DNA from: Glaciecola sp028401415
GTDB lineage: Bacteria > Pseudomonadota > Gammaproteobacteria > Enterobacterales > Alteromonadaceae
DNA length: 64,000 nt
Assembly (NCBI RefSeq): GCF_028401415.2
Contig: NZ_CP171821.2
Coordinates: 1-64,000, forward strand
Direction of reading: 5' to 3'
Part shown: in pieces, positions 37,302-45,701 of the stretch
Position numbering within the stretch: position 1 is the stretch's first letter
Layout of the letters: each line of letters opens with the position of its first letter
Program-made: the position numbers and the translations under genes
Notes under the pieces: generated by a model
Database searches by the model: none
What the model was told of the DNA's origin: nothing
What the model saw: the letters and a program-made list of their open reading frames with translations, nothing else

Positions 37302-38843
37302 ATGACAGAGCAAGTGCAAGACGAAAACAAATTGATCGCAGAACGACGAGCTAAGCTCGACGAAATAAGAAAGGACTGCGATTCAAATGGTTTTCCGAAT
37401 CAATTTCGCCGTGACCATTATGCCCAAGATATTCAGAATGAGTTTGGTGAGTTTGATAAGCAAAGCCTTGCTGACAATCCTCGCTATATGACCATCGCAG
37501 GCCGGGTAATGGCTAAAAGGGGACCTTTCTTATTATTGCAAGACATGACTGGCCGTATTCAAGCTTATGCTGATAAAGGCGTGCAAAAAGACATTAAGGC
37601 GACATACGGCAGCCTCGATATAGGCGACATTATTGGCGTTTCGGGTCAGCTACACAAATCGGGCAAAGGCGATTTGTATGTCAATATGGAGCGTTATGAG
37701 TTATTGACCAAAGCGCTTCGCCCCCTACCAGAAAAATTCCATGGCTTAGCGGATCAAGAAACTAAGTATCGACAGCGTTACGTGGACTTGATCACCAATC
37801 CAGAAACACGCCGCACCTTTGAAATTCGCAGTCAAATTGTTAATGGAATCCGTCAGTTTTTAACTGAGCGCCGTTTTATTGAAGTGGAAACACCAATGCT
37901 GCAGGTTATTCCAGGCGGTGCGACGGCAAAACCATTTGTGACCCATCATAACGCGCTTGATATCGAAATGTACTTACGCATCGCCCCTGAGCTCTATCTG
38001 AAGCGACTAGTCGTAGGCGGCCTTGAACGAGTGTTTGAGATTAACCGTAATTTCAGAAATGAAGGTTTGTCGACACGGCATAATCCTGAGTTCACTATGC
38101 TTGAGTTCTATCAATCCTATGCAGACTACAACGATTTGATGGATTTGACCGAAGAAATGCTGCGCGATTTAGCACAAAAAGTCTTGGGCAGCACAGAGGT
38201 TCGCAATACTCAGAAAAACGCGGACGGCGAGATAGTGAGTGAAACGATTTATGATTTTGGTAAACCTTTCGCACGATTAACCATGGCCGACGCGATTTTG
38301 AAATATTGGCCAGACGCGAATGAGGCGGCCATAAAAGATCCTGAAAATCACTTAAGCGAGATGAAGGCTATGGCAAAACAGCTTCATATCAAAGAGCCTG
38401 AAGTGGATGGTATTTGGGGGGCAGGTAAGTACTTGTGCGAGATATTCGAAGCCACTGCTGAAGAAAAGCTCGACCAACCGACCTTTATTACTGAATACCC
38501 TTGGGAAGTGTCTCCATTAGCCAGGCGCAATGATAAAAACGCATTCGTCACCGACAGATTTGAGTTTTTTGTGGGCGGTCGCGAGCTGGCAAACGGCTTC
38601 TCAGAGTTAAATGATCCTGAAGACCAAGCTGCGCGCTTCAAAAAGCAGGTTGAAGAAAAAGACGCAGGAGATGATGAAGCCATGCACTTTGATGACGACT
38701 ACATCACCGCGCTCGAATACGGCTTGGCACCAACCGCAGGCGAGGGCATTGGCATCGACCGCTTGGTCATGTTGTTTTCAGATAGTCCTAGCATAAAAGA
38801 CGTTATTCTATTTCCACATATGCGCCCCTTAGCACAGGACTAG
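37302..38843 (+). CDS. lysS: Lysyl-tRNA synthetase, class II
   Basis: Charges tRNA-Lys. The 513-aa protein has an N-terminal OB-fold anticodon domain (about 60-170, ITIAGRVMAKR-like start) and a class II catalytic core: motif 2 FRNEGLSTRHNPEFTMLEFY and motif 3 GIGIDRLVMLFSDSPSIKDV. It is the normal length. AGGAAG precedes ATG 37302. It is co-directional with prfB and probably co-transcribed. Confidence 0.96.
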   Translation: MTEQVQDENKLIAERRAKLDEIRKDCDSNGFPNQFRRDHYAQDIQNEFGEFDKQSLADNPRYMTIAGRVMAKRGPFLLLQDMTGRIQAYADKGVQKDIKATYGSLDIGDIIGVSGQLHKSGKGDLYVNMERYELLTKALRPLPEKFHGLADQETKYRQRYVDLITNPETRRTFEIRSQIVNGIRQFLTERRFIEVETPMLQVIPGGATAKPFVTHHNALDIEMYLRIAPELYLKRLVVGGLERVFEINRNFRNEGLSTRHNPEFTMLEFYQSYADYNDLMDLTEEMLRDLAQKVLGSTEVRNTQKNADGEIVSETIYDFGKPFARLTMADAILKYWPDANEAAIKDPENHLSEMKAMAKQLHIKEPEVDGIWGAGKYLCEIFEATAEEKLDQPTFITEYPWEVSPLARRNDKNAFVTDRFEFFVGGRELANGFSELNDPEDQAARFKKQVEEKDAGDDEAMHFDDDYITALEYGLAPTAGEGIGIDRLVMLFSDSPSIKDVILFPHMRPLAQD

Positions 38844-39078
38844 GCGCATTCTTATGTCTTCATACCGAGTTAGTATTTGATATTGGCTCGGTTGATAGCT
38901 TCAAATGTGTTCTCATATCTTTAGCTCTTTGCGTTTTTTAAAGGGCAATCAAAAAAAAGCACAAATTTAATTTTCTTCGCAACTTAATCAAATTCTTGGC
39001 GTAAAGCTTTAATGTTGAGTCTGACACGGTAGTGGTCTTGTTATGCACAACACCTTATTTAATTAACGGAGATGATTC

Positions 39079-39948
39079 ATGGCTATTTTTAATAAGTCTT
39101 GTGCTTTCAAAGCGTTTAAACCAGCATGTTTAGTCTTTCTAAGCGGGCTGTTTAGTGCTCAGTTACAAGCCGCCCCTATTGTATTTTCAGATGTAAGTTC
39201 AAACGCAAATTTCGGTGACACCATCAGCGCTTTTCAAGCTGCATTGGGTGACCCAAACAATGGCAATGCGCCCGGCCCATTTTCTGAAGGTCGAAGGCAA
39301 ATTAACTGGGACGCAGGTATTGTACCCTTCGACATGCCTGCGGACTTTTTTAACAATCCCGCTTTTCCACCAACTCGCGGCGCGGTATTTAGTAATAGCA
39401 ACGACAACGAGTTTAGAGTCAGTAATGACGGTATCGATAACGAATTTGATACCTTCAATGCAGACAACCCAGATCAATTCGAAACCTTTAGTGCGCCGCG
39501 TTTGTTTACGCCAGTTGGCACTAATTCCTTTGACGTAAACTTTTTTATCCCTGCAGACAGCACGCCTGCAACCGTAAGCGGGTTTGGCGCAATATTTAGC
39601 GATGTGGATATATTTGGCAGCACCGTAGTGGATTTATTCGATATCAATGACAACTTGCTGAGCTCTCATACCGTTGAAACTAACTCTGAAGGCTTATCGT
39701 TCCTTGGTGTGTTTTTTGATGATTTAATCGCCCCTATATTTCGCGTTAACATCACTGCCGGTAATACCGATATTGGCTTAGGCTTAGCGGATGATACGGC
39801 CGCAGGCATCGATTTAGTGGTGCTTGACGACTTATTCTACTCAGAGCCTCAAGCGGCCGTAGTATCTGCACCTACGACAATAGCGCTGTTGTCAGCAAGC
39901 TTGTTATTGCTGATATCACGTCGTAAAACTAAATCTAACGCTTTTTAA
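39079..39948 (+). CDS. Secreted protein with PEP-CTERM-like sorting tail
   Basis: A 289-aa exported protein: signal peptide (cleavage after LQAA), a beta-rich acidic body with many Asn/Asp/Phe, and a C-terminus VSAPTTIALLSASLLLLISRR followed by a basic tail. That is the three-part PEP-CTERM layout (short motif, helix, Arg cluster) but with SAP in place of the canonical PEP. Such proteins are cut and sorted by exosortase, which is not in this window. AACGGAG precedes ATG 39079. Function unknown; carbohydrate- or matrix-related roles are common in the class. Confidence 0.75.
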   Translation: MAIFNKSCAFKAFKPACLVFLSGLFSAQLQAAPIVFSDVSSNANFGDTISAFQAALGDPNNGNAPGPFSEGRRQINWDAGIVPFDMPADFFNNPAFPPTRGAVFSNSNDNEFRVSNDGIDNEFDTFNADNPDQFETFSAPRLFTPVGTNSFDVNFFIPADSTPATVSGFGAIFSDVDIFGSTVVDLFDINDNLLSSHTVETNSEGLSFLGVFFDDLIAPIFRVNITAGNTDIGLGLADDTAAGIDLVVLDDLFYSEPQAAVVSAPTTIALLSASLLLLISRRKTKSNAF

Positions 39949-39993
39949 ACCAGGTCCTTTAATAGCGCATATCGATCTCGCGCTATAAGTCCA

Positions 39994-40027
39994 GCGGGCA
40001 TTCTTTTTTGGAATGCCCGCTTTTTTT
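39994..40027 (+). terminator. Strong intrinsic terminator
   Basis: GCGGGCATTC (39994-40003) and GAATGCCCGC (40011-40020) form a 10-bp stem followed by seven T. Confidence 0.93.
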
Positions 40028-40146
40028 GGGTTTTGTCATAGCAAGAAAACAATGAAAAACTTAAGTGTGCTGCAACCTTCGCGTTTCGTTGGCGTAAATT
40101 TTTATATGAAAGGACATAAGCTAACACTTCACAACGGGTGGCTATC

Positions 40147-40431
40147 ATGAAAATCTCTAATATCGTTTTAACAGCAGCTACAGTGCTCGCGCTAACGGCA
40201 ACTGCTTATTGTTTTATCGGATTGTTTGGTGCATCTAGTGCGCAATCCATTGAATTAGGGAAGGGCGCAGCAGAAGCGTTGAGCATCAACGCTGTTGGCT
40301 CCGATGCAGGTAAGAGTGTGATTCACCCTTCTTATTTCTATTTAGGTTTGCTGCTTGTCTTAGCCTTCGCATTAGTATGGGACGACAAGGATGAGATTAA
40401 GGCCATGCGTAAAAGAAACAAGAAACGTTAA
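40147..40431 (+). CDS. Small two-helix membrane protein, unknown
   Basis: A 94-aa protein with helices at both ends (IVLTAATVLALTATAYCFIG and FYLGLLLVLAFALVW) and a basic tail KAMRKRNKKR. I do not recognise a family. ATG 40147 is preferred to the in-frame GTG 40138 because GGGTGG lies just upstream. Confidence 0.6.
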   Translation: MKISNIVLTAATVLALTATAYCFIGLFGASSAQSIELGKGAAEALSINAVGSDAGKSVIHPSYFYLGLLLVLAFALVWDDKDEIKAMRKRNKKR

Positions 40432-40440
40432 GATCCAATG

Positions 40441-41022
40441 TTAGAATTGACCCAGTAAGTCGTTCGCTTGTTTTTCAAAGCGCTTTTGACGTTTATGCGC
40501 CCAGATACACCAAATCACGGAAAATAAGGTAATGAAGGCAGACGAAATAAGTATATTATCAATTTTTTCGTCAACATTTGCTCTTTCAACGACATGAACA
40601 TACGTCATAGCGCCTATCGCTAGAGGCGTGACCATCCAGCCAACATGTTTATTGATCTGTGCTATCAGAGCGTTGTTTTTGTACTGTTTGATTAACGATG
40701 AAACGTACTTATTCGTGTCTTGTGCGTTACCAAACGCGCCTTGCCATCGCAATTTGACAAAATATCCGACCATAATGAGGCTTGAGAGAAATACGAAGCC
40801 TATGAAGATTTTCAGGACAAGACTTAAATTGAGGTCGACGAAAACAAACAGTAAAAATGGCGTCAAGCTCAATATATCTGAGGCCATATAAACACGTTGC
40901 TTGATCTTTTGTGAATTCGCCTGACGTTTAATTTCATTGATGTCAACAGTATGGGCCGGTTGCGATTGCCATAGTTTGCTTAAGTCATCTGCCTCAGTAT
41001 CGTTCGGGATTTGCTTATTCAC
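40441..41022 (-). CDS. Membrane protein coupled to ECF sigma factor
   Basis: A 193-aa protein: a short soluble N-terminus (about 1-45) and four predicted helices (SDILSLTPFLLFVFVDL, FIGFVFLSSLIMVGYFV, and two near the C-terminus). It overlaps the sigma factor gene by eight bases (41015-41022), so translation is coupled. Such a partner is usually the anti-sigma factor; I see no zinc-finger HxxxCxxC motif, so the mechanism would be different. Function is inferred from context alone. Confidence 0.6.
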   Translation of the reverse strand: MNKQIPNDTEADDLSKLWQSQPAHTVDINEIKRQANSQKIKQRVYMASDILSLTPFLLFVFVDLNLSLVLKIFIGFVFLSSLIMVGYFVKLRWQGAFGNAQDTNKYVSSLIKQYKNNALIAQINKHVGWMVTPLAIGAMTYVHVVERANVDEKIDNILISSAFITLFSVIWCIWAHKRQKRFEKQANDLLGQF

Positions 41023-41527
41023 GATGTAAATTCCCCATCAACTGCTTTTTGATCCTATTGATCATTACACCCACATTGCTCTTGCTCAAACCCGTGACCT
41101 CCGCAATTTCTTCATAGCTTAAGCCCTCTAGAAACAAGGTAATGACTTGTCTTGAGCTGATATTGAGCTCTCGTATGGCCTCAAGCATTTTTTCTGCCGC
41201 TTGATTTCTGATTATCTGAGTTTCAGGCAGGTTTTGTTTGCCTAGTCGTTGACTATCTGATGAGGCAAGGTCGTCAGTAATATCGTCAGTTTTCCTAATC
41301 CGCTTTGCTTCACTGTTTACGTGCGTGATGCATCGGTTATGGGCTACTCGCAAAATATAGGTTTTGAGACTAGCATTCCCTTCAAAGCGTTGTAAGCTCT
41401 GCCATATAGCTACGCAAATTTCCTGATACAGCTCCTGTTGAACACTTAAATTTGCCTCGTAACCGCTCGCAACGCGCGACAGCAGCGGGCCATATTCATC
41501 CATGACTTGTTCAAACGAGGGTTTCAA
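41015..41527 (-). CDS. ECF-type RNA polymerase sigma factor
   Basis: A 170-aa sigma-70 family protein with region 2 (ELYQEICVAIWQSLQRF..ASLKTYILRVAHNRC) and region 4 (SRQVITLFLEGLSYEEIAEV then GLSKSNVGVMINRIKKQL). It directs RNA polymerase to a stress or envelope regulon that cannot be named from here. The stop overlaps the membrane partner downstream. A MITE-like element lies 40 bases upstream of its start, in the promoter region. Confidence 0.87.
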   Translation of the reverse strand: MKPSFEQVMDEYGPLLSRVASGYEANLSVQQELYQEICVAIWQSLQRFEGNASLKTYILRVAHNRCITHVNSEAKRIRKTDDITDDLASSDSQRLGKQNLPETQIIRNQAAEKMLEAIRELNISSRQVITLFLEGLSYEEIAEVTGLSKSNVGVMINRIKKQLMGNLHRE

Positions 41528-41568
41528 TCTTTCGCCTTTGGCCTATTGAGTCAGACATCTACATATAT

Positions 41569-41665
41569 AACCTGAATCCTATCTAAGAAACGGTACTGAG
41601 TGTTAAAAATAGATTAAAATATGTAAAACACATGCTTGCACCATTTCTTAAACAGGATTCCGGTT
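41569..41665. repeat. MITE-like element, short copy
   Basis: A 97-bp element bounded by AACCTGAATCC (41569-41579) and GGATTCCGGTT (41655-41665), flanked by a 4-bp direct repeat ATAT (41565-41568 and 41666-41669). Inner parts match the longer copy at 50247-50442, including GCTTGCACCATT and CTTAAACAGGATTC, but this copy lacks the central hairpin. It carries no gene. It separates the ECF sigma gene from the PspB-like gene in a 294-base gap. Confidence 0.8.
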
Positions 41666-41821
41666 ATATAGTCGCGCTTTTATCATTATTATTACAAGAT
41701 TTATTAAATCATTCACGATTCAATGATAATTTTTGTAATAAGTTTGCATTCGTTCAGACTACTTATATGAGACCCAATCAATTTTAAGCAGGTTATATAT
41801 TGATAATTAAGAGAGGACGTT

Positions 41822-42196
41822 ATGATAGATTATAAAGTAATCCTAATACTGACTTCGTTAGTCGCCTTGTACCTTAGCTTGCGAATACTGGATAAAAAAT
41901 ACCAGACAAGCTTTATTGCTTGGTTCAATGGAGAGGTATCAACGCCATTGAAGCGAAGTATATCTGCAAGCACAGAATCTTCAGCTTATTTCGATCACAT
42001 GTTTTCGTCTGAAAGTGGCTACTCGGAAAGTGATGGATCAAGCACGTTCCCAGATGGTACTAAGGCAGATAGTCTTTTTAAAGAGAATCAAATTCTGAAA
42101 AAGGAGATGAATAGTCTGCGCGAGAGAATTGTCATATTAGAAAGGATTGTGACAGAGCCGCGATATGAACTTGAGCGAGAAATCTCCAAACTGTAA
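41822..42196 (+). CDS. Membrane-anchored coiled-coil protein, PspB-like C-terminus
   Basis: A 124-aa protein: one N-terminal helix (VILILTSLVALYLSLRIL), a Ser-rich linker and a C-terminal coiled coil (NQILKKEMNSLRERIVILER, then IVTEPRYELEREI). The LRERIxxLERIVT pattern is that of PspB-like phage shock proteins, but the linker is much longer than in PspB and no pspA or pspC is adjacent. AGAGGA precedes the ATG. Probably an envelope protein; role unknown. Confidence 0.6.
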   Translation: MIDYKVILILTSLVALYLSLRILDKKYQTSFIAWFNGEVSTPLKRSISASTESSAYFDHMFSSESGYSESDGSSTFPDGTKADSLFKENQILKKEMNSLRERIVILERIVTEPRYELEREISKL

Positions 42197-42295
42197 GCCA
42201 AACCGGTCATTTGCTGTATTGCATTTTGTGCTCTAATTTTAATCATGTATTGTAACTATAGTGTACAGACCCTAGCGTTTATTGATGGAGAGAAA

Positions 42296-43159
42296 ATGTA
42301 TCGTTACTTTTTGGTTTTAATTCCTGCGCTGGTGCTAGCGTCAACATCATCTGCATATGAAACTGCTGCAAACCAAGACTTTACGCTTCAAGAGTGCGAC
42401 ACCGTTGAATGCCAACGTAGCTTCAGAGAGGCATTCAATTTCGCGCGATACGGAAGCGTAGCCGCTATGAATTTGGTGTCGGTGATGTATGCTGAGGGTT
42501 ATGGTACCGAGCGCAGTATGAAGAAATCGGCGCAAATGCTAAGGCGCGTTGCAAGGATTGAAGGTGGGGTATTTGACGTCAAATATGCGCTACTTCAATT
42601 AACCGGTCATGGGGTTAATCAAGATATGCAAGAGGGACTAGAGACGCTAAGACAATCTGCTGAAGATGGCGTAGCCATTGCTTCATATTATCTTGGGCTG
42701 TTTTATTCTGTCGGTGAATTTGTTGAAGTAGATTTAACTAAGGCGCGCGAGTATCTATCGTATGCATCTGAACAAGGTGTTCGAGGCGCGCGTGATCTAC
42801 TCACCATTATTGAGGGTGCACAGTCTGCTTCGCCAAGCACAGCCAATCGCGACGAAATCCAACAGCACAGCGCTGAACCTAGCGCTAACACAAATGCGAA
42901 AACAAATAATGTAAACGTTTCAAGCTCTTTACCGCGCGCATTCGACGATTCTGTCGAGCGCATTACGGTCGACGGCCCTTCAGCAGAAGAAACAGTCGAG
43001 CTTGTGTTAAACTACTTATCTCAGTCTCGCCTTTACACTAGCGGTGGAAGCTCCCGTTTTGCATTTGGTCACTGCTTGCGTTTGAGACGTTGTGAGCGTG
43101 TCATTACAGACCCCCGAGAATTTGGTGGAGTCTTACCCTTACCCATTAGACGAGACTAA
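42296..43159 (+). CDS. Exported Sel1-repeat protein
   Basis: A 287-aa protein with signal peptide (MYRYFLVLIPALVLASTSSA) and three Sel1-like repeats (AAMNLVSVMYAEGYGTERSM; AIASYYLGLFYSVGEFVEVD; then AREYLSYASEQGVRGAR). The C-terminal third is Ser/Asn-rich and then has a small Arg/Cys-containing region. ATG 42296 has GGAGAG just upstream; the longer frame to 42245 lacks a ribosome site. Sel1 proteins scaffold envelope or signalling complexes. The stop overlaps the convergent fusion gene by four bases. Confidence 0.75.
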   Translation: MYRYFLVLIPALVLASTSSAYETAANQDFTLQECDTVECQRSFREAFNFARYGSVAAMNLVSVMYAEGYGTERSMKKSAQMLRRVARIEGGVFDVKYALLQLTGHGVNQDMQEGLETLRQSAEDGVAIASYYLGLFYSVGEFVEVDLTKAREYLSYASEQGVRGARDLLTIIEGAQSASPSTANRDEIQQHSAEPSANTNAKTNNVNVSSSLPRAFDDSVERITVDGPSAEETVELVLNYLSQSRLYTSGGSSRFAFGHCLRLRRCERVITDPREFGGVLPLPIRRD

Positions 43160-44814
43160 GCTTTCGACGTTATCGAGTGTATGTACGCATACAACTGTTC
43201 AATAATGGGAAGCGATATGTGCTTTTCGTGCGCAATCTTAATAATCGTTCCCAAAATCCCGTCTATTTCTGTCTGTCGAGCGCATTTGTCTCCATTGCTT
43301 TGCTTAGCATTTTGAGTGCTATATAAATCTTGATACATGGAGCAATAATTATCTTTCGTAAGTTCAATCACATCGTCTATGTGCTCACTCAGCTTGTCCA
43401 AATCTAGCGCTAGACAAAGCGCAGAATATACCGAAAACACCTCTGCTTTCACCGCCTCGATTTCATTATGATATGCGCGTATTTCACCGTTACGACATCG
43501 ATACTTTGCGCATAAAGGGTTAATGACCGCATTTACCGCAAGCTTTCGATAAAGGCTGAGTTCAACGTTGTCATCCCATATGCCGCTGGGGTGAGCGTTA
43601 AGGATTGCATTGACGGGTGCATGACCAGATAAGGGCAGTTCACCACGTCCAGCGTGAACCATTCCTATGCGCAGCTCACCCCTAGCATTAACGCGAATAC
43701 GCCCATTCTCTTGTTTAACAATGGCGTCGGTTGTGCTGCCAGCATAAATACGATTATCCGGAAAGGCTTTGATAAGTTTTTTATGCCCCCCAAAGCCATT
43801 TTGCAAAAGGATAATATCGGTATGAGATGCCAGCTTGCTAAGGCTGGTGATAAGATCATCAAGGCTGTAATATTTTACCGGAATGATTAGCGCATCTAAT
43901 TTTGCAAACGCCAGGCCGTCTGCAATGCCAGATGCATTGAGAGGGATGCTTTTTTCTATTGCGTGATGTTTGTCATCGCGAGTGAGAAATACATAATCAA
44001 TATTGGCTTGGTTTTTTAGGTCAAAAAGTTTAGCCAAACCTTGTCCAATGGCGCCATGACCGACAATTCCGACGCGGTAATTTTGTTTCGCACCCTCAAG
44101 GCGGCGTGCCTTTGCGGGCTGCCGCGGCCAGTCTAGTTGCCATGGCTGACGCCAAGTATTGGGCAATGCCTGCAAAGCAGAATTACTGAGCATGTCATCA
44201 GGCGGTGAACAGACGATTTCTATGAGCTCTCCATTGTAATCAAACTTTAGGGCATAACTGTGTAGATGAAGTCGCTGAGCATCAGTACCTTTGTAACGTT
44301 TGTCACCTAAAATAGGTGCACTGATTGATTTCAAAGCCACTCTTATTTGATGCGTTTTACCGGATAAAGGTTTGCACAAGTAAGCTCTCAGACCCTTACC
44401 AACCGAGGATGACACAAATTGCGTGATCGCGGGGTGGTTTCGGGTTTTCGTTAACTTGTATGCACCGTTACGTGCTTTTTGCATATCTCCTATGATACTA
44501 CCCTGTTTTTTCTTCGCTTTACCATCACTCAGGGCAATATAGTATTTTTGTATCTTGCGCGTTTCAAACAACTTTCCAATTAGCGCTGCGCTTTTAGGGT
44601 TTTTGGCAAGCAGTAAGCAGCCGCTGGTGGGCGTGTCTAGACGATGACACAAGTGAAATCGATGCCCTAATTGCGTTTGTAACACGTCAAGAATGGCAAA
44701 ATTTTCATGATCAGAATCTGATTGCGATATAGCGTGCATTCCAACACCGCTTGGTTTGTTAACCACAACGAAGTCTTGATGCTGGTAAACAACGGGAATA
44801 TGTGGAGGGCGCAT
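43156..44814 (-). CDS. Fusion: RluA-family pseudouridine synthase + ketopantoate reductase (PanE)
   Basis: One uninterrupted 552-aa frame. Residues 1 to about 215 are an RluA-type pseudouridine synthase (TIGR01621-like), with the catalytic Asp D60 in HRLDTPTSG and KPLSGKTHQIRVALKS. Residues about 246-552 are a PanE/ApbA reductase: Rossmann YRVGIVGHGAIGQGL, LLQNGFG, the catalytic K424 in YRKLAVNAVINPL and E516 in QTEIDGILG. No Met that could restart translation lies in the linker (216-245). The first part modifies RNA; the second makes pantoate for coenzyme A from ketopantoate with NADPH. Both active sites look intact. Confidence 0.88.
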   Translation of the reverse strand: MRPPHIPVVYQHQDFVVVNKPSGVGMHAISQSDSDHENFAILDVLQTQLGHRFHLCHRLDTPTSGCLLLAKNPKSAALIGKLFETRKIQKYYIALSDGKAKKKQGSIIGDMQKARNGAYKLTKTRNHPAITQFVSSSVGKGLRAYLCKPLSGKTHQIRVALKSISAPILGDKRYKGTDAQRLHLHSYALKFDYNGELIEIVCSPPDDMLSNSALQALPNTWRQPWQLDWPRQPAKARRLEGAKQNYRVGIVGHGAIGQGLAKLFDLKNQANIDYVFLTRDDKHHAIEKSIPLNASGIADGLAFAKLDALIIPVKYYSLDDLITSLSKLASHTDIILLQNGFGGHKKLIKAFPDNRIYAGSTTDAIVKQENGRIRVNARGELRIGMVHAGRGELPLSGHAPVNAILNAHPSGIWDDNVELSLYRKLAVNAVINPLCAKYRCRNGEIRAYHNEIEAVKAEVFSVYSALCLALDLDKLSEHIDDVIELTKDNYCSMYQDLYSTQNAKQSNGDKCARQTEIDGILGTIIKIAHEKHISLPIIEQLYAYIHSITSKA

Positions 44815-44874
44815 GTTAATGGTATGAAGATTTAAGGATTAGCACTACAATTTTGATATGGATGCGATATTGCT

Positions 44875-45423
44875 CTACAGGGCACACAGCATATCAATTG
44901 CTTTATCATATTGAAGCTTTTCAACATACTCAATGAACTGCGCTTTTGCAGCGTCATGCATGTCTAAGGATCCAACAAGATTGTTGAGCAAGTCATCGTC
45001 AATAAACTCTTGACGTTTAAGCAGCGTTTCTAGCTGCACTTTTGCGCCATCAATATATTCGACATTAGCGTTCACTTCACTGTCGAAATGTTGCTCACTA
45101 ATGGCTGAACATGTTGCGACCATCAATCGCTCAAATTCATCGACCATATCTGCATCAACCGATTCATGCTTTATTTGAGCGTCGAGGGTTTTGCAGCATT
45201 GAAATAGGGCTGTGAGTCCTAAATTACCGGTTATTCCTTTGGCCGTGTGCACACGCATTTTTGCTTCGTGATGCCGATTGTTTGCTAAGTGCTCGCGCAC
45301 CTCAGTTGGGGAATCAGCGAATTCTGCCTTGAACTTATGTAGCATCTTATGAAGGAGTTCGCTATTACCACTTAATTGGCTTAGACCGAAGCTCAAATCA
45401 ACTAACGGTAGGGTCTGTTGCAC
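44875..45423 (-). CDS. HPt (histidine phosphotransfer) domain protein
   Basis: A 182-aa protein. Residues about 15-110 are an HPt helical bundle with the phosphoryl site H59 in RVHTAKGITGNLGL. Residues about 115-182 look like a second helical bundle without the histidine motif. It would pass phosphate in a multistep phosphorelay; no kinase or response regulator is adjacent, so the partner is elsewhere. The start is 60 bases downstream of a perfect hairpin repeat (45532-45671). Confidence 0.82.
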   Translation of the reverse strand: MQQTLPLVDLSFGLSQLSGNSELLHKMLHKFKAEFADSPTEVREHLANNRHHEAKMRVHTAKGITGNLGLTALFQCCKTLDAQIKHESVDADMVDEFERLMVATCSAISEQHFDSEVNANVEYIDGAKVQLETLLKRQEFIDDDLLNNLVGSLDMHDAAKAQFIEYVEKLQYDKAIDMLCAL

Positions 45424-45531
45424 AGTTACGCGTACCTTTTATCGACCATATAATGAAGTTGTGAGCTTAATACAAAAGCCATATGACGACAAAGTCTTTT
45501 ACAAATGTGTTCAAATTAACCATCATATTAG

Positions 45532-45671
45532 TGCGAGACTTGCCATTGTAAGCTCAGGGCATGAAGTTTTGAAAGCATCGAAATCATGGATGATTTCGCT
45601 GAGCGCCCAAGGACGGGTTCACAGCGGCTTTCAAAACTTCATGCCCTGAGCTTACAATGGCAAGTCTCGCA
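45532..45671. repeat. Perfect 45-bp inverted repeat with 50-base loop
   Basis: Arms 45532-45576 and 45627-45671 are exact complements over all 45 bases. The loop (45577-45626) holds a smaller hairpin (CGAAATC/GATTTCG, 45579-45598) and GCGCCCAAGGACGGGTTCAC. It lies between the divergent starts of the HPt gene and the M16 protease gene, 30 bases before the latter's ATG. It has no protein-coding content. The arms start TGCGAGACTTGCC. Most likely a mobile, non-autonomous palindromic repeat. Confidence 0.88.
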
Positions 45672-45701
45672 ACACCTTCAAAACAATCCATTAAGGAATT
45701 C

